Shown piece after piece: positions 52,825-61,308 of a DNA stretch of 64,000 nucleotides; the stretch's first letter is position 1, and every line of letters starts with the position of its first letter. The translations under genes and the position numbers were made by a program. The notes below the pieces were generated by a model. The model searched no databases and was not told where the DNA came from. It was given only the letters and a program-made list of their open reading frames with translations. This stretch comes from Kitasatospora kifunensis (GTDB lineage Bacteria > Actinomycetota > Actinomycetes > Streptomycetales > Streptomycetaceae): positions 3,410,001 through 3,474,000 of the forward strand of contig NZ_JACHJV010000001.1 in the NCBI RefSeq assembly GCF_014203855.1, read 5' to 3'.

Positions 52825-54620
52825 CCGTCCCGCACGCCTGGCGAAGACCGGGGAAGATCAGGCACTGCCGGCCCCGGCCGGTCACCGACGCACCCGCCAC
52901 GATCCCAGATTCCAAGGTCGGCCAGCTCGACTTCCTGCTCCACCGGTCCGGGGTCCTCGACCTGATCGAGGGCGAGCTGGCGGGCCGCCCGGGGCCGCAG
53001 GGCCTGCCTGTTCGCACCGTGCTGGTCGGCCTGCTGCTGTCCCTGCACTACCACCAGAGCGCGAGCCTGGCGGATGCGTGCCGGATCCTGCTCGACCAGC
53101 TCCAGTCCCCTGCCAGGAGCTGGCTCGGCCTCCCGGAGGTCGATTGGGAGGATCGGTGGGCGCGGATCGCGTTCTGCCGCCGTGTCTACCGCTCGTTCGA
53201 CCGTCTGACCACGGCCCTGGACCCCTCCCGCGCCGACCGCCGGCGAAGGCTCCCGCTCGCCGAGGCCGCCGCCCACGCCGCCGCCTGGGAGGATGACGAT
53301 CCGGAGCGCCTGCGGCGCCGGGCCTTGCTGCAGGAGATCAGCGACCGCCTGGTGCTGGTCACCGTCCGTCTCGCCCAGCGCCGCGGCTTCTTCAAGGGCT
53401 GGCGCGGCGACATCGGTGCCGACACCACTGCCATCCCCGCCTGGCACCACGAGCCCAGCGACCACCGCGGCCTCGCCTCCATCGAGCTCACCGCCGGCTG
53501 GCACTTCAGCGGCGGCAGTGAGGAAGGAGTCTTCGGCCACAGCGCGACCCTCCTGGTCGCCGCCAGCCGTCGCCATCCCACTGGCCACCCCCACGCCGGG
53601 AAGCGGGTCAGCAAGCACCCCCAGCTCGCCCTCGGCGCCGTTCTGGACACGCCCGGCAAGCGCATCGGACCCAACGCCGTCCACGTGCTCACCACCCTGG
53701 CCACCCTCGGTCTGCCCGTCGGGCTGTTGGCCGCCGACCGCGCCTACACCGACCAGAAGTCCGAGCACTTCCAGCAGCCCGCCCGCCGCCTGGGCTACCA
53801 ACTCGCCCTCGACTACAAACAGGACCAGCGCGGCGTCCAGGCCCCCCACCCCCACCTCGGGGCCCTCCTCATCGACGGCACCCTCACCTGCCCCGCCATC
53901 CCGGAAGCACTCGCGAACGCGACCACCGGTCTGGACGACAAAGCCGTCCGCGACCGCGACGAGAACCTCGAACAACGCCTCGCGATGCGGGAGCCCTACT
54001 TCCTCAAGCTCAAACAGGGCCCCGACCGGCACGGGGCTGTCCGCCTCCAGTGCCCCGCGGCAGGCCCCTCCCCCTCGGTGACCTGCCCCCGCTTCAACCG
54101 CCTCCACCACCCCGCAGCCAGCGTCCCCGCCATCGTGGACCTCAGCAACGCACGATCCACCGCGGCCCACCCCTCTGCCAAGCCGAGCATCCAGATCAGC
54201 CCCGCCGAACGCCTGCGGCCCCCACCCAAGAAGGAACTGCCGAGGATCTGCCGCAAGCCGACGATCACCGTCCGCCCCGGTGACCTGGGCAAGTTCGACA
54301 AGTTCCGTCAGGACCGCCACTACCTCAGGCCCGCCTGGCACGACGCCTACAAGCCCATCCGAGCCCACAATGAGGGCATCAACGGCCGCGCCAAAGGCCA
54401 CCACATCGACATTGCTGACCCAAGAAAGCGCCTCGCCCACGGCCGCGTCGCCCAGACGATCCTCCTCGCCCTGATGATCCTCATGATCAACCTGCAGATC
54501 ATCCACGACTGGACCGGCACCAACAGCTCCGAATCCGCCGCGGGCGGCAGCGACCAGAACTACGACGGACTCACCCCGATGCCGCTCACCACCAACGGAC
54601 TCCCACCGCCACCCGGCTGA
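52821..54620 (+). CDS. DDE transposase-like protein
   Basis: A 599-residue protein. It has an N-terminal helical domain (GRPGPQGLPVRTVLVGLLLSLHY, about 56-78), and an RNase H-like core with candidate acidic triad D201 (IGADTTAIPAWHH), D306 (LLAADRAYTDQ) and E518 (AHNEGINGRAKGHH). A large insertion (about 340-480) has scattered cysteines (TCPAI, QCPAAG, TCPRF, ICRK) that may bind zinc. A hydrophobic C-terminal helix follows. This is a widespread but unnamed streptomycete family as far as I recall. It overlaps the recombinase-like gene by 4 bp and no terminal inverted repeats were found nearby, so it does not look like a simple insertion sequence. Confidence 0.75.
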   Translation: MTVPHAWRRPGKIRHCRPRPVTDAPATIPDSKVGQLDFLLHRSGVLDLIEGELAGRPGPQGLPVRTVLVGLLLSLHYHQSASLADACRILLDQLQSPARSWLGLPEVDWEDRWARIAFCRRVYRSFDRLTTALDPSRADRRRRLPLAEAAAHAAAWEDDDPERLRRRALLQEISDRLVLVTVRLAQRRGFFKGWRGDIGADTTAIPAWHHEPSDHRGLASIELTAGWHFSGGSEEGVFGHSATLLVAASRRHPTGHPHAGKRVSKHPQLALGAVLDTPGKRIGPNAVHVLTTLATLGLPVGLLAADRAYTDQKSEHFQQPARRLGYQLALDYKQDQRGVQAPHPHLGALLIDGTLTCPAIPEALANATTGLDDKAVRDRDENLEQRLAMREPYFLKLKQGPDRHGAVRLQCPAAGPSPSVTCPRFNRLHHPAASVPAIVDLSNARSTAAHPSAKPSIQISPAERLRPPPKKELPRICRKPTITVRPGDLGKFDKFRQDRHYLRPAWHDAYKPIRAHNEGINGRAKGHHIDIADPRKRLAHGRVAQTILLALMILMINLQIIHDWTGTNSSESAAGGSDQNYDGLTPMPLTTNGLPPPPG

Positions 54621-54803
54621 CGGCCACTCCGCCCGCGTCCCGAAGAGCCCGACCCCCGACCACCGTTGATCCCCATCCCAGCGGCGGTCCCAGCATGCCT
54701 GCCACACCGAAACCGCCCCCCGAACAGCAGCCACGGACCTGTGATCTGCCTCACGAAGCCCAACCGCCATCGCACGCCGCCTCGAACAAGCCCACCAAAA
54801 GCA
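54621..54803. other. Right-end non-coding stretch of the element
   Basis: Between the transposase-like stop and the terminator hairpin before the right repeat. No gene and no clear repeat seen. Possible location of recombinase arm sites. Confidence 0.4.
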
Positions 54804-54830
54804 GAAATCCCGCCCGGCCGAATCGGCCGA

Positions 54831-54838
<8 letters not shown>
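54804..54838. terminator. Terminator hairpin of tRNA-Ala (variant copy)
   Basis: A 15-bp stem with one G-T pair, read AAATCCCGC...GCGGGATTT. It differs from the left-end hairpin in the inner arms and loop only. Confidence 0.8.
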
Positions 54839-54953
<115 letters not shown>

Positions 54954-55023
54954 AACGAGAAGAAACAATAGCACCTTCTGGAGGGGGCTCGTGACCACCC
55001 CCTGCTGGTGGGGTGGGGTGGAG

Positions 55024-56070
55024 CTACTCGTTGGCGGCGCGAGGGCGGGCGGCGTAGTGCTCGTCGGCGTGGGGGGCCGCGGGGGACGGGGTCTCGTACT
55101 GGTCGAACAGGGGGGTGTGGGCCGGCTCGACGGGGCGGCCGGAGCTCCAGGTGCCCGGGGCGCCGAGGTCCAGACCCCGGGAGACGCGGGGGGCGACCGG
55201 GGCGGTGACATAGGTGGGCAGCGGCACCGGGACGGGCTCCCAGGAGTCCGGTCCTGCGGCGGCGCGCTCGCGCAGCCCGTCCACCCACTCCTGGTGATCG
55301 GTCGCCTCGACCAGGGCCTGGCGGGCCGTGGGCGGCTCGGGCGGGGCGGTGGCGACCCGCAGGTGCGGGCGGCCGTGCTCCGGCTCGGGCGCGGTGGCCG
55401 CGGCCGGCGGGGCCACCGCGACGGTGGCGGCGAGGCGGGCGTGCTCGCGCTCGCGAACCCGCTGGGCGGCCTGGGCGGCCCGGACACGGTCCAGCTTCAC
55501 CTCGAAGCGCTGGCGCTCCAGGCGGCGCAGGTGGCCGATGTAGAGGGTGAGCAGCAGGGCCGGCAGCGCGGGGGCCCAGAGGAAGTCCACGCCGGCCACG
55601 GCGGCCGTGATCGCGCCCAGCGCGAAGGCCAGGAAGAGCACGGTGACCATCCGTCGGCGCCGGGCCAGCAGCCGGGCTCGGCGGTCACCGGCAGCCGACG
55701 CCCCGGCGTTCCCGGCGGCGGGCATCGCGACGGCGGCCGGGGCACCCGGCGCCGCTGAGGGGACGTCAGCCGTCGCGGCGGCGTCCGTGTCACCGCTCGT
55801 GGCGTCGCTCGCGCCGGCGCTCGGGCCGTCCTTCGCGCCACTGCTGTTGTCGGAGTCGGAATCGGAAGTCGTGGTGGGGTCGTTGTCGCCAAGGGCCCGG
55901 GACGCCCGACGCTCCAGCCCCGACCGCCCGGCGAGCAGGCGGATGGCGGTGCTGAAACGTTCGGTCGGGCGCGCTTCGTTGAGCTCGTCCTGCCTGCGGA
56001 GCCACATAGGCACCAGATAGGCAGCCCAGGCCCCTACGATGACCGCGTAGATGAGGCCGCTACTGCTCAC
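55024..56070 (-). CDS. sepX: SepX/GlpR-type division-associated membrane protein
   Basis: A 348-residue protein. The N-terminal helix (SSGLIYAVIVGAWAAYLVPMWLRRQDEL) and the following ERFSTAIRLL match the actinobacterial SepX (Streptomyces) / GlpR (Corynebacterium) proteins that help stabilise FtsZ rings and bind the gephyrin-like Glp. A low-complexity Ser/Asp/Ala linker (about 60-130) is followed by two more helices (about 140-185) and a long cytoplasmic tail with WVDGLRERAAAGPDSWEPVPVPLPTYV. The genomic neighbourhood (rimJ, glp, galU) supports the assignment. GTG 56070 lies 7 bp from a TACGGT box, suggesting a leaderless mRNA. Confidence 0.85.
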   Translation of the reverse strand: MSSSGLIYAVIVGAWAAYLVPMWLRRQDELNEARPTERFSTAIRLLAGRSGLERRASRALGDNDPTTTSDSDSDNSSGAKDGPSAGASDATSGDTDAAATADVPSAAPGAPAAVAMPAAGNAGASAAGDRRARLLARRRRMVTVLFLAFALGAITAAVAGVDFLWAPALPALLLTLYIGHLRRLERQRFEVKLDRVRAAQAAQRVREREHARLAATVAVAPPAAATAPEPEHGRPHLRVATAPPEPPTARQALVEATDHQEWVDGLRERAAAGPDSWEPVPVPLPTYVTAPVAPRVSRGLDLGAPGTWSSGRPVEPAHTPLFDQYETPSPAAPHADEHYAARPRAANE

Positions 56071-56077
56071 GTTTCAC

Positions 56078-56083
56078 ACCGTA
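56078..56083 (-). promoter_or_regulatory. -10 box of a leaderless sepX transcript
   Basis: TACGGT on the minus strand, 7 bp before the GTG start, with no ribosome-binding site. Confidence 0.4.
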
Positions 56084-56224
56084 CGGGCGTTGGGTAAGGG
56101 CGGGCAGCAATTTGGCGCGGCGTGTCGCGCCACCAAGCTGATTCTCTGACTATTTTGCCGGAATTTGTCACCGCTTGCCGAGGCGGCGATGCCATATCGA
56201 TATCAATTTCGAACACTTATTCAA

Positions 56225-56812
56225 TTACCTCAAACGCCAACGTTCCAACAGCCCTTCGGGAACCTCCTCGGCGGTCAGCGCATAGACCAGGTGGTCGCGC
56301 CAGTCGCCGTCGATGTGCAGATAGCGCGGCCGCAGTCCCTCCGAGCGGAAGCCGAGTTTCTCCACCACCCGGCGGCTGGGCCCGTTCTCCGGGCGGATGC
56401 AGACCTCCACCCGGTGCAGGCCCAGCGCCTGGAAGCAGTGGTCGACGCTGAGCGCCACGGCGGTGGGCATGATGCCGCGCCCGGCCACCGCCTCGTCGAT
56501 CCAGTAGCCGACGTTCGCCGAGCACATCGAGCCCCAGGTGATGCCACCCACCGTCAGCTGCCCGACCAGCACCCCCTGGTAGAGGATGACGAACGGCAGC
56601 ATGCGTCCGGCCACGGCCTCGCGGCGCAGGTAGCGCACCATCTGACGGTAGGTCGGACGCGGTCCGGGCGTCTCCCGCCCGGGTGGGGCCGGGGGGACGG
56701 TGGCCTCCCAGCGGCGCAGCCAGTCGCGGTTTCGCCGACTGGCCTCCTGCCAGGCCTTCTGGTCGCGCATCCGGATCGGGCGCAGCACCACTTCGCCCTC
56801 GCGCAGCTCCAC
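56225..56812 (-). CDS. rimJ: GNAT acetyltransferase, RimJ/RimL-like
   Basis: A 195-residue acetyl-CoA-dependent N-acetyltransferase. Core motifs: ELREGEVVLRPIRMRDQKAW (beta 1/helix 1), VGYWIDEAVAGRGIMPTAVALSVDHCFQALGLHRVEVCIRPENGPSRRVVEKLGF, the GNAT motif A/B region with the acetyl-CoA loop AGRGIM. The family N-terminus (LSAGWPVEL) suggests the protein may begin upstream of GTG 56812: a CTG at 56830, overlapping the mog stop as CTGA and preceded by GAGGGGAG, would include it. It is probably translated with mog. Confidence 0.88.
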   Translation of the reverse strand: MELREGEVVLRPIRMRDQKAWQEASRRNRDWLRRWEATVPPAPPGRETPGPRPTYRQMVRYLRREAVAGRMLPFVILYQGVLVGQLTVGGITWGSMCSANVGYWIDEAVAGRGIMPTAVALSVDHCFQALGLHRVEVCIRPENGPSRRVVEKLGFRSEGLRPRYLHIDGDWRDHLVYALTAEEVPEGLLERWRLR

Positions 56813-56826
56813 CGGCCAGCCGGCGC

Positions 56827-57351
56827 TCAGCTCGTTCTCCCCTCGGCGGCGGCAGCGTCAGCGTCGGCACCAGCGGCGGGCCTGGGGTGGTCCCCGCCCG
56901 CGAGCTGGTCCACCGCGTGCACCAGCAGCGGCTCCAGCACCGCGAGCCCGTCCTTGACGCCTCCGGTGGAGCCGGGCAGGTTGACGATCAGGGTGCGCCC
57001 GGCCAGCCCGGCCAGGCCCCGGGAGAGCGCCGAGGTGGGCACCTTCTCCCGCCCGTAGGCGCGGATCGCCTCGGCGATGCCGGGGATCTGGCGGTCGATC
57101 ACCCGGGCGGTCATCTCCGGGGTGAGGTCCATCGGCGAGATGCCGGTGCCGCCGGTGGTCAGCACCACGTCGTAGCCGGCCGCCACCGCCTCACGCAGTG
57201 CGGCCGCCACCGGCTCGCCGTCCGGCACCAGCTGCGGGCCGTCCACCGCGAAGCCCATCCGGCGCAGGCCCTCGACCAGCAGCGGGCCGCCCTTGTCGGC
57301 GTACACCCCCGCCGAGGCGCGGTTGGAGACGGTGACCGCGAGCGCCCTCAC
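56827..57351 (-). CDS. mog: Molybdopterin adenylyltransferase-type protein (MogA/MoaB)
   Basis: A 174-residue protein that adenylates molybdopterin before metal insertion. Signature [15 protein letters not shown], then [28 protein letters not shown] 20-residue Ala-rich tail follows. GTG 57351 overlaps the moaC stop (GTGA). Part of a moaC-mog-rimJ run inserted between glp and sepX. Confidence 0.92.
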   Translation of the reverse strand: MRALAVTVSNRASAGVYADKGGPLLVEGLRRMGFAVDGPQLVPDGEPVAAALREAVAAGYDVVLTTGGTGISPMDLTPEMTARVIDRQIPGIAEAIRAYGREKVPTSALSRGLAGLAGRTLIVNLPGSTGGVKDGLAVLEPLLVHAVDQLAGGDHPRPAAGADADAAAAEGRTS

Positions 57352-57893
57352 GAGGCGTCCTCGCCGACGGCCTCACCGGTGCTCGCCGTGCCGGCCCCGT
57401 CGACGACCGACTCGCGCGTCCAGTCGCCGCTCTTGCCGCCGGTCTTGCTGAGCACCCGGACGTCCTCGATGGCGGCGGCCTTGTCGACCGCCTTGACCAT
57501 GTCGATCACGGTCAGGCCGGCCACCGCCACCGCGGTGAGCGCCTCCATCTCCACGCCGGTGCGATCGGCGGTGCGCACGGTGGCGGTGATCTCCACCGCC
57601 TCGTCGGTGACCGCGAGGTCGACGGTGACGCCGGAGATCGCGATCGGGTGGCAGAGCGGGATCAGCTCGGGCGTCTTCTTGGCGCCCATGATCCCGGCGA
57701 TCCGTGCGGCGGCCAGCGCGTCGCCCTTGGGCACGCCTTCGCCGCGCAGCAGCTCGACCACCCGGGGGGCGACCCTGACCCGGCCGGCCGCGACCGCGGT
57801 GCGGACCGTGCTCGCCTTCTCGGAGACGTCGACCATCCGGGCGGCGCCGGTCTCGTCCACGTGCGTCAGGCGGTCGCCAGGGGGTGTGGTCAC
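57348..57893 (-). CDS. moaC: Cyclic pyranopterin monophosphate synthase MoaC
   Basis: Converts the MoaA product to cyclic pyranopterin monophosphate in molybdenum-cofactor synthesis. A 181-residue protein with [31 protein letters not shown] (catalytic His), [14 protein letters not shown] and DMVKAVDK. An acidic C-terminal tail is added. The start is GTG 57893. The terminator at 57997-58033 separates it from glp. Confidence 0.95.
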   Translation of the reverse strand: MTTPPGDRLTHVDETGAARMVDVSEKASTVRTAVAAGRVRVAPRVVELLRGEGVPKGDALAAARIAGIMGAKKTPELIPLCHPIAISGVTVDLAVTDEAVEITATVRTADRTGVEMEALTAVAVAGLTVIDMVKAVDKAAAIEDVRVLSKTGGKSGDWTRESVVDGAGTASTGEAVGEDAS

Positions 57894-57996
57894 GTCAGTA
57901 CTCCAGCAGGACGGGTTGAATACCGCGCTACGGTACCGCTCCGCCCGCGCCGGATCGCCGTCGGTCCGTCAGCAGGACGGTGACGCTAGGCCGAAG

Positions 57997-58033
57997 GGCG
58001 CAGCACCAAGCATCGAAGGTCCGGTGCTGCGCC
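57997..58033 (-). terminator. Terminator after glp/moeA
   Basis: An 11-bp stem (57997-58007 with 58023-58033) and 15-nt loop, just after the glp stop on the minus strand. Confidence 0.7.
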
Positions 58034-58039
58034 GCCCGA

Positions 58040-59359
58040 TCAGTCCGTCAGCAGGACCACCTCGACGCGCTCCCCGGCCGGCACCGCCACCGTCTCCTCG
58101 GGGACCACGATCAGGCAGTTCGACCGGGCCAGCGCTCCGACCAGGTGCGAGCTCTCGCCGCCCACCGGTTCGACCCGCCCGTCGGCGGCGGTGTACCAGC
58201 CGCGCAGGAACTGGCGGCGGCCCACCGGCGAGCGCAGCGCGCCGGTGCAGAGCGCGCGGACCCTGGGGCGGTGCACGTCCGGTGCGCCCAGCATGGTGCG
58301 GATCACCGGGCGGACGAAGAGCTCGAAGGAGATGTACGCGCTCACCGGGTTGCCCGGCAGCGCCAGCAGCGGGATGCCCGCGGCGCCGTCGCCGATCCGG
58401 CCGAAGCCCTGCGGCTTGCCCGGCTGCATCTTCAGCTTGCGGAAGTCCATGCCCGCGTAGTCGGCGAAGACCTCCTTGACCACGTCGTAGGCGCCGACGC
58501 TGACCCCGCCGCTGGTGACGATCAGGTCGGCCCGGCCGAGCTGGTCCTCCAGCACGCCGCGCAGCACGGCCGCGTCGTCGGGCACCCCGCCGACCCGGTA
58601 GGCGATCGCGCCGGCCTGCTGGGCGGCGGCGGTGAGGGTGAAGCTGTTGGAGTCGGAGATCTGGCCCGGGCCCACCGGTTCGCCGGGCTGCACCAGTTCG
58701 CTGCCGGTGGAGAGCACCACCACCCGGGGGCGCGGGCGCACCCGCACCGTGCCGCGGCCGATCGCGGCCAGCAGGCCGAGCTGGGTGGGGCCGAGCCGGG
58801 TGTCGGCGGTGAGCACCGTCTCGCCGGCCCGGATGTCGCTGCCCCGGCGGCGGATGTGCGCGCCCGCGGCGACCTCCTGGCGTACCCGCACCTCCTCGCC
58901 CGCGACCGGCGGCGCCATGGTGTCGGCGGCCTGCCCGCTGCCGCTACCGCCATCGGTCCACTCGACCGGGGCCACCGCCTCGGCACCGGGCGGCATGGGC
59001 GCGCCGGTCATGATCCGGGCCGCCTGCCCCGGGCCGACCTTGGGCAGCTCGCCGGCGCCCGCGGCGATCTCGCCGACCACGGTGAGCACGGACGGGTAGC
59101 GCGCGGTGGCACCGACGGTGTCGGTGGTGCGCACCGCGTAGCCGTCCATCGAGCTGTTGTCGAAGGCCGGCAGGTCACCGCCGGCGACCACGTCCTCGGC
59201 CAGCCGGCAGCCCTGGGCGTCCAGCAGCTGCAGCTCGATGGCGGGCAGCGGGGCGACGCCGGACAGCACGTCGGCGAGGTGCTCGTCGACGGTCCAGTGA
59301 CGATCCCCCGGGGCCTGGGCCCCGCAAGCGTCCGCCGCAACCCCGTGCTGTTCGGTCAT
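58040..59359 (-). CDS. glp: Gephyrin-like Glp / MoeA molybdopterin molybdotransferase
   Basis: A 439-residue protein with MoeA domain order: HLADVLSGVAPLPAIELQLLDA, FDNSSMDGYAVR, the MoCF-binding domain VVLSTGSELVQPGEPVGPGQISDSN and TSGGVSVGAYDVVKEVF, KMQPGKPQGFG, and PGNPVSAYISFELFVRP. In Corynebacterium the homologue in this location is a moonlighting divisome protein (Glp) that binds FtsZ and the membrane receptor GlpR; a molybdenum-cofactor role is also possible given moaC and mog next to it. It follows galU by 19 bp. Confidence 0.9.
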   Translation of the reverse strand: MTEQHGVAADACGAQAPGDRHWTVDEHLADVLSGVAPLPAIELQLLDAQGCRLAEDVVAGGDLPAFDNSSMDGYAVRTTDTVGATARYPSVLTVVGEIAAGAGELPKVGPGQAARIMTGAPMPPGAEAVAPVEWTDGGSGSGQAADTMAPPVAGEEVRVRQEVAAGAHIRRRGSDIRAGETVLTADTRLGPTQLGLLAAIGRGTVRVRPRPRVVVLSTGSELVQPGEPVGPGQISDSNSFTLTAAAQQAGAIAYRVGGVPDDAAVLRGVLEDQLGRADLIVTSGGVSVGAYDVVKEVFADYAGMDFRKLKMQPGKPQGFGRIGDGAAGIPLLALPGNPVSAYISFELFVRPVIRTMLGAPDVHRPRVRALCTGALRSPVGRRQFLRGWYTAADGRVEPVGGESSHLVGALARSNCLIVVPEETVAVPAGERVEVVLLTD

Positions 59360-59378
59360 CGCCACCGCCGCCTTCCGC

Positions 59379-60302
59379 TCAGTTCTGCTGCATCTCCGTG
59401 CCGACGAAGTCCTTGAGCCAACCGCGGAACTCCGGGCCCAGGTCCTCGCGCTCGCACGCCAGCCGGACAATAGCGCGCAAGTAGTCCGCGCGGTCGCCCG
59501 TGTCGTAGCGGCGGCCGTCGAAGAGCACGCCGTGCACCTGGCCGCCCTCCTCCAGGTCGAGCGTGGCCAGCGTGCGCAGCGCGTCGGTCAGCTGGATCTC
59601 GCCGCCGCGGCCCGGCTCGGTCTTCTTCAGCACCTCGAAGACGGCCGGGTCGAGCACGTAGCGGCCGATCACCGCGTAGTTCGACGGCGCGTCGGCCGGC
59701 TCCGGCTTCTCGACCAGGTCGGTGACGTGGAAGACGTCCGGGCCGAAGCCGTTGGCCTTGACCGCCGCGCAGCCGTACAGGTGGATCTGCGCCGGGTCGA
59801 CCTCCATCAGCGCCACCACCGAGCCGCCCAGCTCCTGCTGGACCTCGATCATGCGGGCGAGCAGCGGGTCGCGCGGGTCGATCAGGTCGTCGCCGAGCAG
59901 GACGGCGAACGGCTGGCCCGCCACGTGCTGCTCGGCGACCAGCACCGCGTGGCCCAGGCCCTTGGGGTCGCCCTGGCGGACGTAGTGCATGTTGGCCAGC
60001 GAGACCGACTCCTGGACCCGGCGCAGCTTGTCCGCGTCGCCCTTGCGGGAGAGCAGCTCCTCGAGCTCGTAGGCACGGTCGAAGTGGTCCTCCAGGGCGC
60101 GCTTGTTGCGCCCGGTGACCATCAGTATGTCGGAGAGGCCGGCGGCGGCGGCCTCCTCCACCACGTACTGGATCGCGGGCTTGTCGACGACTGGCAGCAT
60201 CTCCTTGGGCGTGGCCTTGGTAGCCGGCAGGAAGCGCGTTCCGAGGCCGGCGGCAGGCACCACGGCCTTGGTGACGGGCATGCGGGGGTTCGTCGTCGTC
60301 AT
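59379..60302 (-). CDS. galU: UTP-glucose-1-phosphate uridylyltransferase
   Basis: Makes UDP-glucose for glycans and trehalose/galactose metabolism. A 307-residue protein with nucleotide-binding loop PAAGLGTRFLPATKATPKEMLPV, VLLGDDLID (metal site), VVALMEVDPAQIHLYGCA, LVEKPEP, GRYVLDPAVFEVL and the C-terminal RYDTGDRADYL. Head of the galU-glp pair. It lies 45 bp after the GGDEF gene. Confidence 0.96.
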   Translation of the reverse strand: MTTTNPRMPVTKAVVPAAGLGTRFLPATKATPKEMLPVVDKPAIQYVVEEAAAAGLSDILMVTGRNKRALEDHFDRAYELEELLSRKGDADKLRRVQESVSLANMHYVRQGDPKGLGHAVLVAEQHVAGQPFAVLLGDDLIDPRDPLLARMIEVQQELGGSVVALMEVDPAQIHLYGCAAVKANGFGPDVFHVTDLVEKPEPADAPSNYAVIGRYVLDPAVFEVLKKTEPGRGGEIQLTDALRTLATLDLEEGGQVHGVLFDGRRYDTGDRADYLRAIVRLACEREDLGPEFRGWLKDFVGTEMQQN

Positions 60303-60347
60303 GCGTTGACCTAACTAAGGCGGATGACCGCCCTGACCGGCGCGAGG

Positions 60348-61181
60348 TCATTCAGTGGTGAATGCCTCGTCGGTGCCGGTCACGGCAGCGACTGTACGGG
60401 CGGCGCCGACCTGGGCGGTGGGCCCGGGAGCGGCACAGGGCGACAGATTACCGTGCCTTTCCGAACGCCTTGCCCAGTTCTGTGCCTCCGGCAGTGCTCG
60501 GCGCTTGGCAGTGGCCAGCGAGCGGTCCGCGGCGCGCAGCAGCGGGACCGGGTGGCCGCCGTCGGCGGGCAGCACCGCGATGCCGGCCGAGGCCCGTAGG
60601 CCGTTGCCGCCGCCGGGCGCGGGCGTCGCGGACCAGGGCGCGCCCGACCAGTCGAGCAGCCGGTGGCGCCGCACCGTCCAGCAGAGCCGCTCGGCGACCT
60701 TGGCCGCACCCGCCGCCCCGGTGTCGGGCAGCACCACCAGGAACTCGGTGCCGCCGTAGCGGCCCAGGGTGTCCGAGCGGCGGACCTCCACGCTCAGGCG
60801 CTGCGCCAGGTCGCGCAGGATCACCTGGCCACGGTCGCGGCCGTGCTCGGCGTTGACCGCCGCGAAGCCGTCGATCTCCAGCAGCACCACGGCCAGCTGC
60901 CGCCGCTCCGCCTCGGGCTGGCGCCGGCAGCGCTCGACCTCACGCTCCAGGGTGAGCTGGAGGTGCCCGAGGTTCCACACGCCGGTCAGCGGATCACGCG
61001 CCGCACTGCGCGCCAGCTCCGCGCACTGCCGCTCCAACTCGGCCAGCTGTCCACGCAGCCGGCTCTCCCGGACGGCGCCCGCACTGGCCGCGCGGCGCAG
61101 CCGCACCACCAGCAGCGCACCGAGGCCGGCCAGCGGTGCGCTGAGCAGAGCGGACGCCTGCACCAGGAGCGCGGCGGGCAT
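60348..61181 (-). CDS. Membrane-anchored GGDEF-domain protein with altered active site
   Basis: A 277-residue protein. It has one N-terminal helix (about 4-27), a short coiled coil (RESRLRGQLAELERQCAELA), and then a GGDEF domain (about 60-215). The active-site loop reads GGTEF instead of GG(D/E)EF, while an inhibitory-site motif RRSD sits five residues upstream. It may bind cyclic di-GMP without making it. A 60-residue low-complexity tail follows. GAGAGGGG lies before ATG 61181. Divergent from the cyclo-ligase gene across two 20-bp repeats. Confidence 0.85.
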   Translation of the reverse strand: MPAALLVQASALLSAPLAGLGALLVVRLRRAASAGAVRESRLRGQLAELERQCAELARSAARDPLTGVWNLGHLQLTLEREVERCRRQPEAERRQLAVVLLEIDGFAAVNAEHGRDRGQVILRDLAQRLSVEVRRSDTLGRYGGTEFLVVLPDTGAAGAAKVAERLCWTVRRHRLLDWSGAPWSATPAPGGGNGLRASAGIAVLPADGGHPVPLLRAADRSLATAKRRALPEAQNWARRSERHGNLSPCAAPGPTAQVGAARTVAAVTGTDEAFTTE

Positions 61182-61220
61182 CGTGAAACCCCTCTCAGGT
61201 GGTGGAGCCCCTCGCCGGGG

Positions 61221-61260
61221 CGGGATACGGCTCCCGGGGACGGGATACCGCTCGCGGGGA
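61221..61260. repeat. Two 20-bp tandem repeats between divergent genes
   Basis: CGGGATACGGCTCCCGGGGA and CGGGATACCGCTCGCGGGGA, 18 of 20 identical, placed about 50 bp from both start codons. Confidence 0.75.
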
Positions 61261-61308
61261 GTGGGTGCGGGAGGATCGGCAGGTCCTTCCCCGCGCCGAG
61301 GAGCGGCC

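Larger units (their letters stand above)
45319..54830. mobile_element. Putative integrated element next to tRNA-Ala, flanked by 50-bp repeats
   Basis: About 9.5 kb bounded by exact 50-bp direct repeats, the right one abutting tRNA-Ala. Content is accessory: an SMI1/KNR4 protein, unknown proteins, a group II intron, an XRE regulator, and a coupled tyrosine-recombinase-like / DDE-transposase-like pair next to the right end. Similar but non-identical terminator hairpins precede both repeats, as if the element carried its own terminator for the tRNA. No conjugation, replication or phage genes are seen. Confidence 0.65.

Noticed and set aside
51508..54620. Classical insertion sequence containing the transposase-like gene
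   Set aside because: I looked for terminal inverted repeats and short target duplications around the genes and found none; the only flanking repeats are the 50-bp copies.
52755..54770. 671-residue minus-strand open frame
   Set aside because: Shadow of the DDE-transposase-like gene; Gly/Val/Ala-rich nonsense.
57894..57990. Riboswitch for molybdenum cofactor before moaC
   Set aside because: The leader is short, no Moco-element features are recognisable, and the only clear structure is the glp terminator further upstream.
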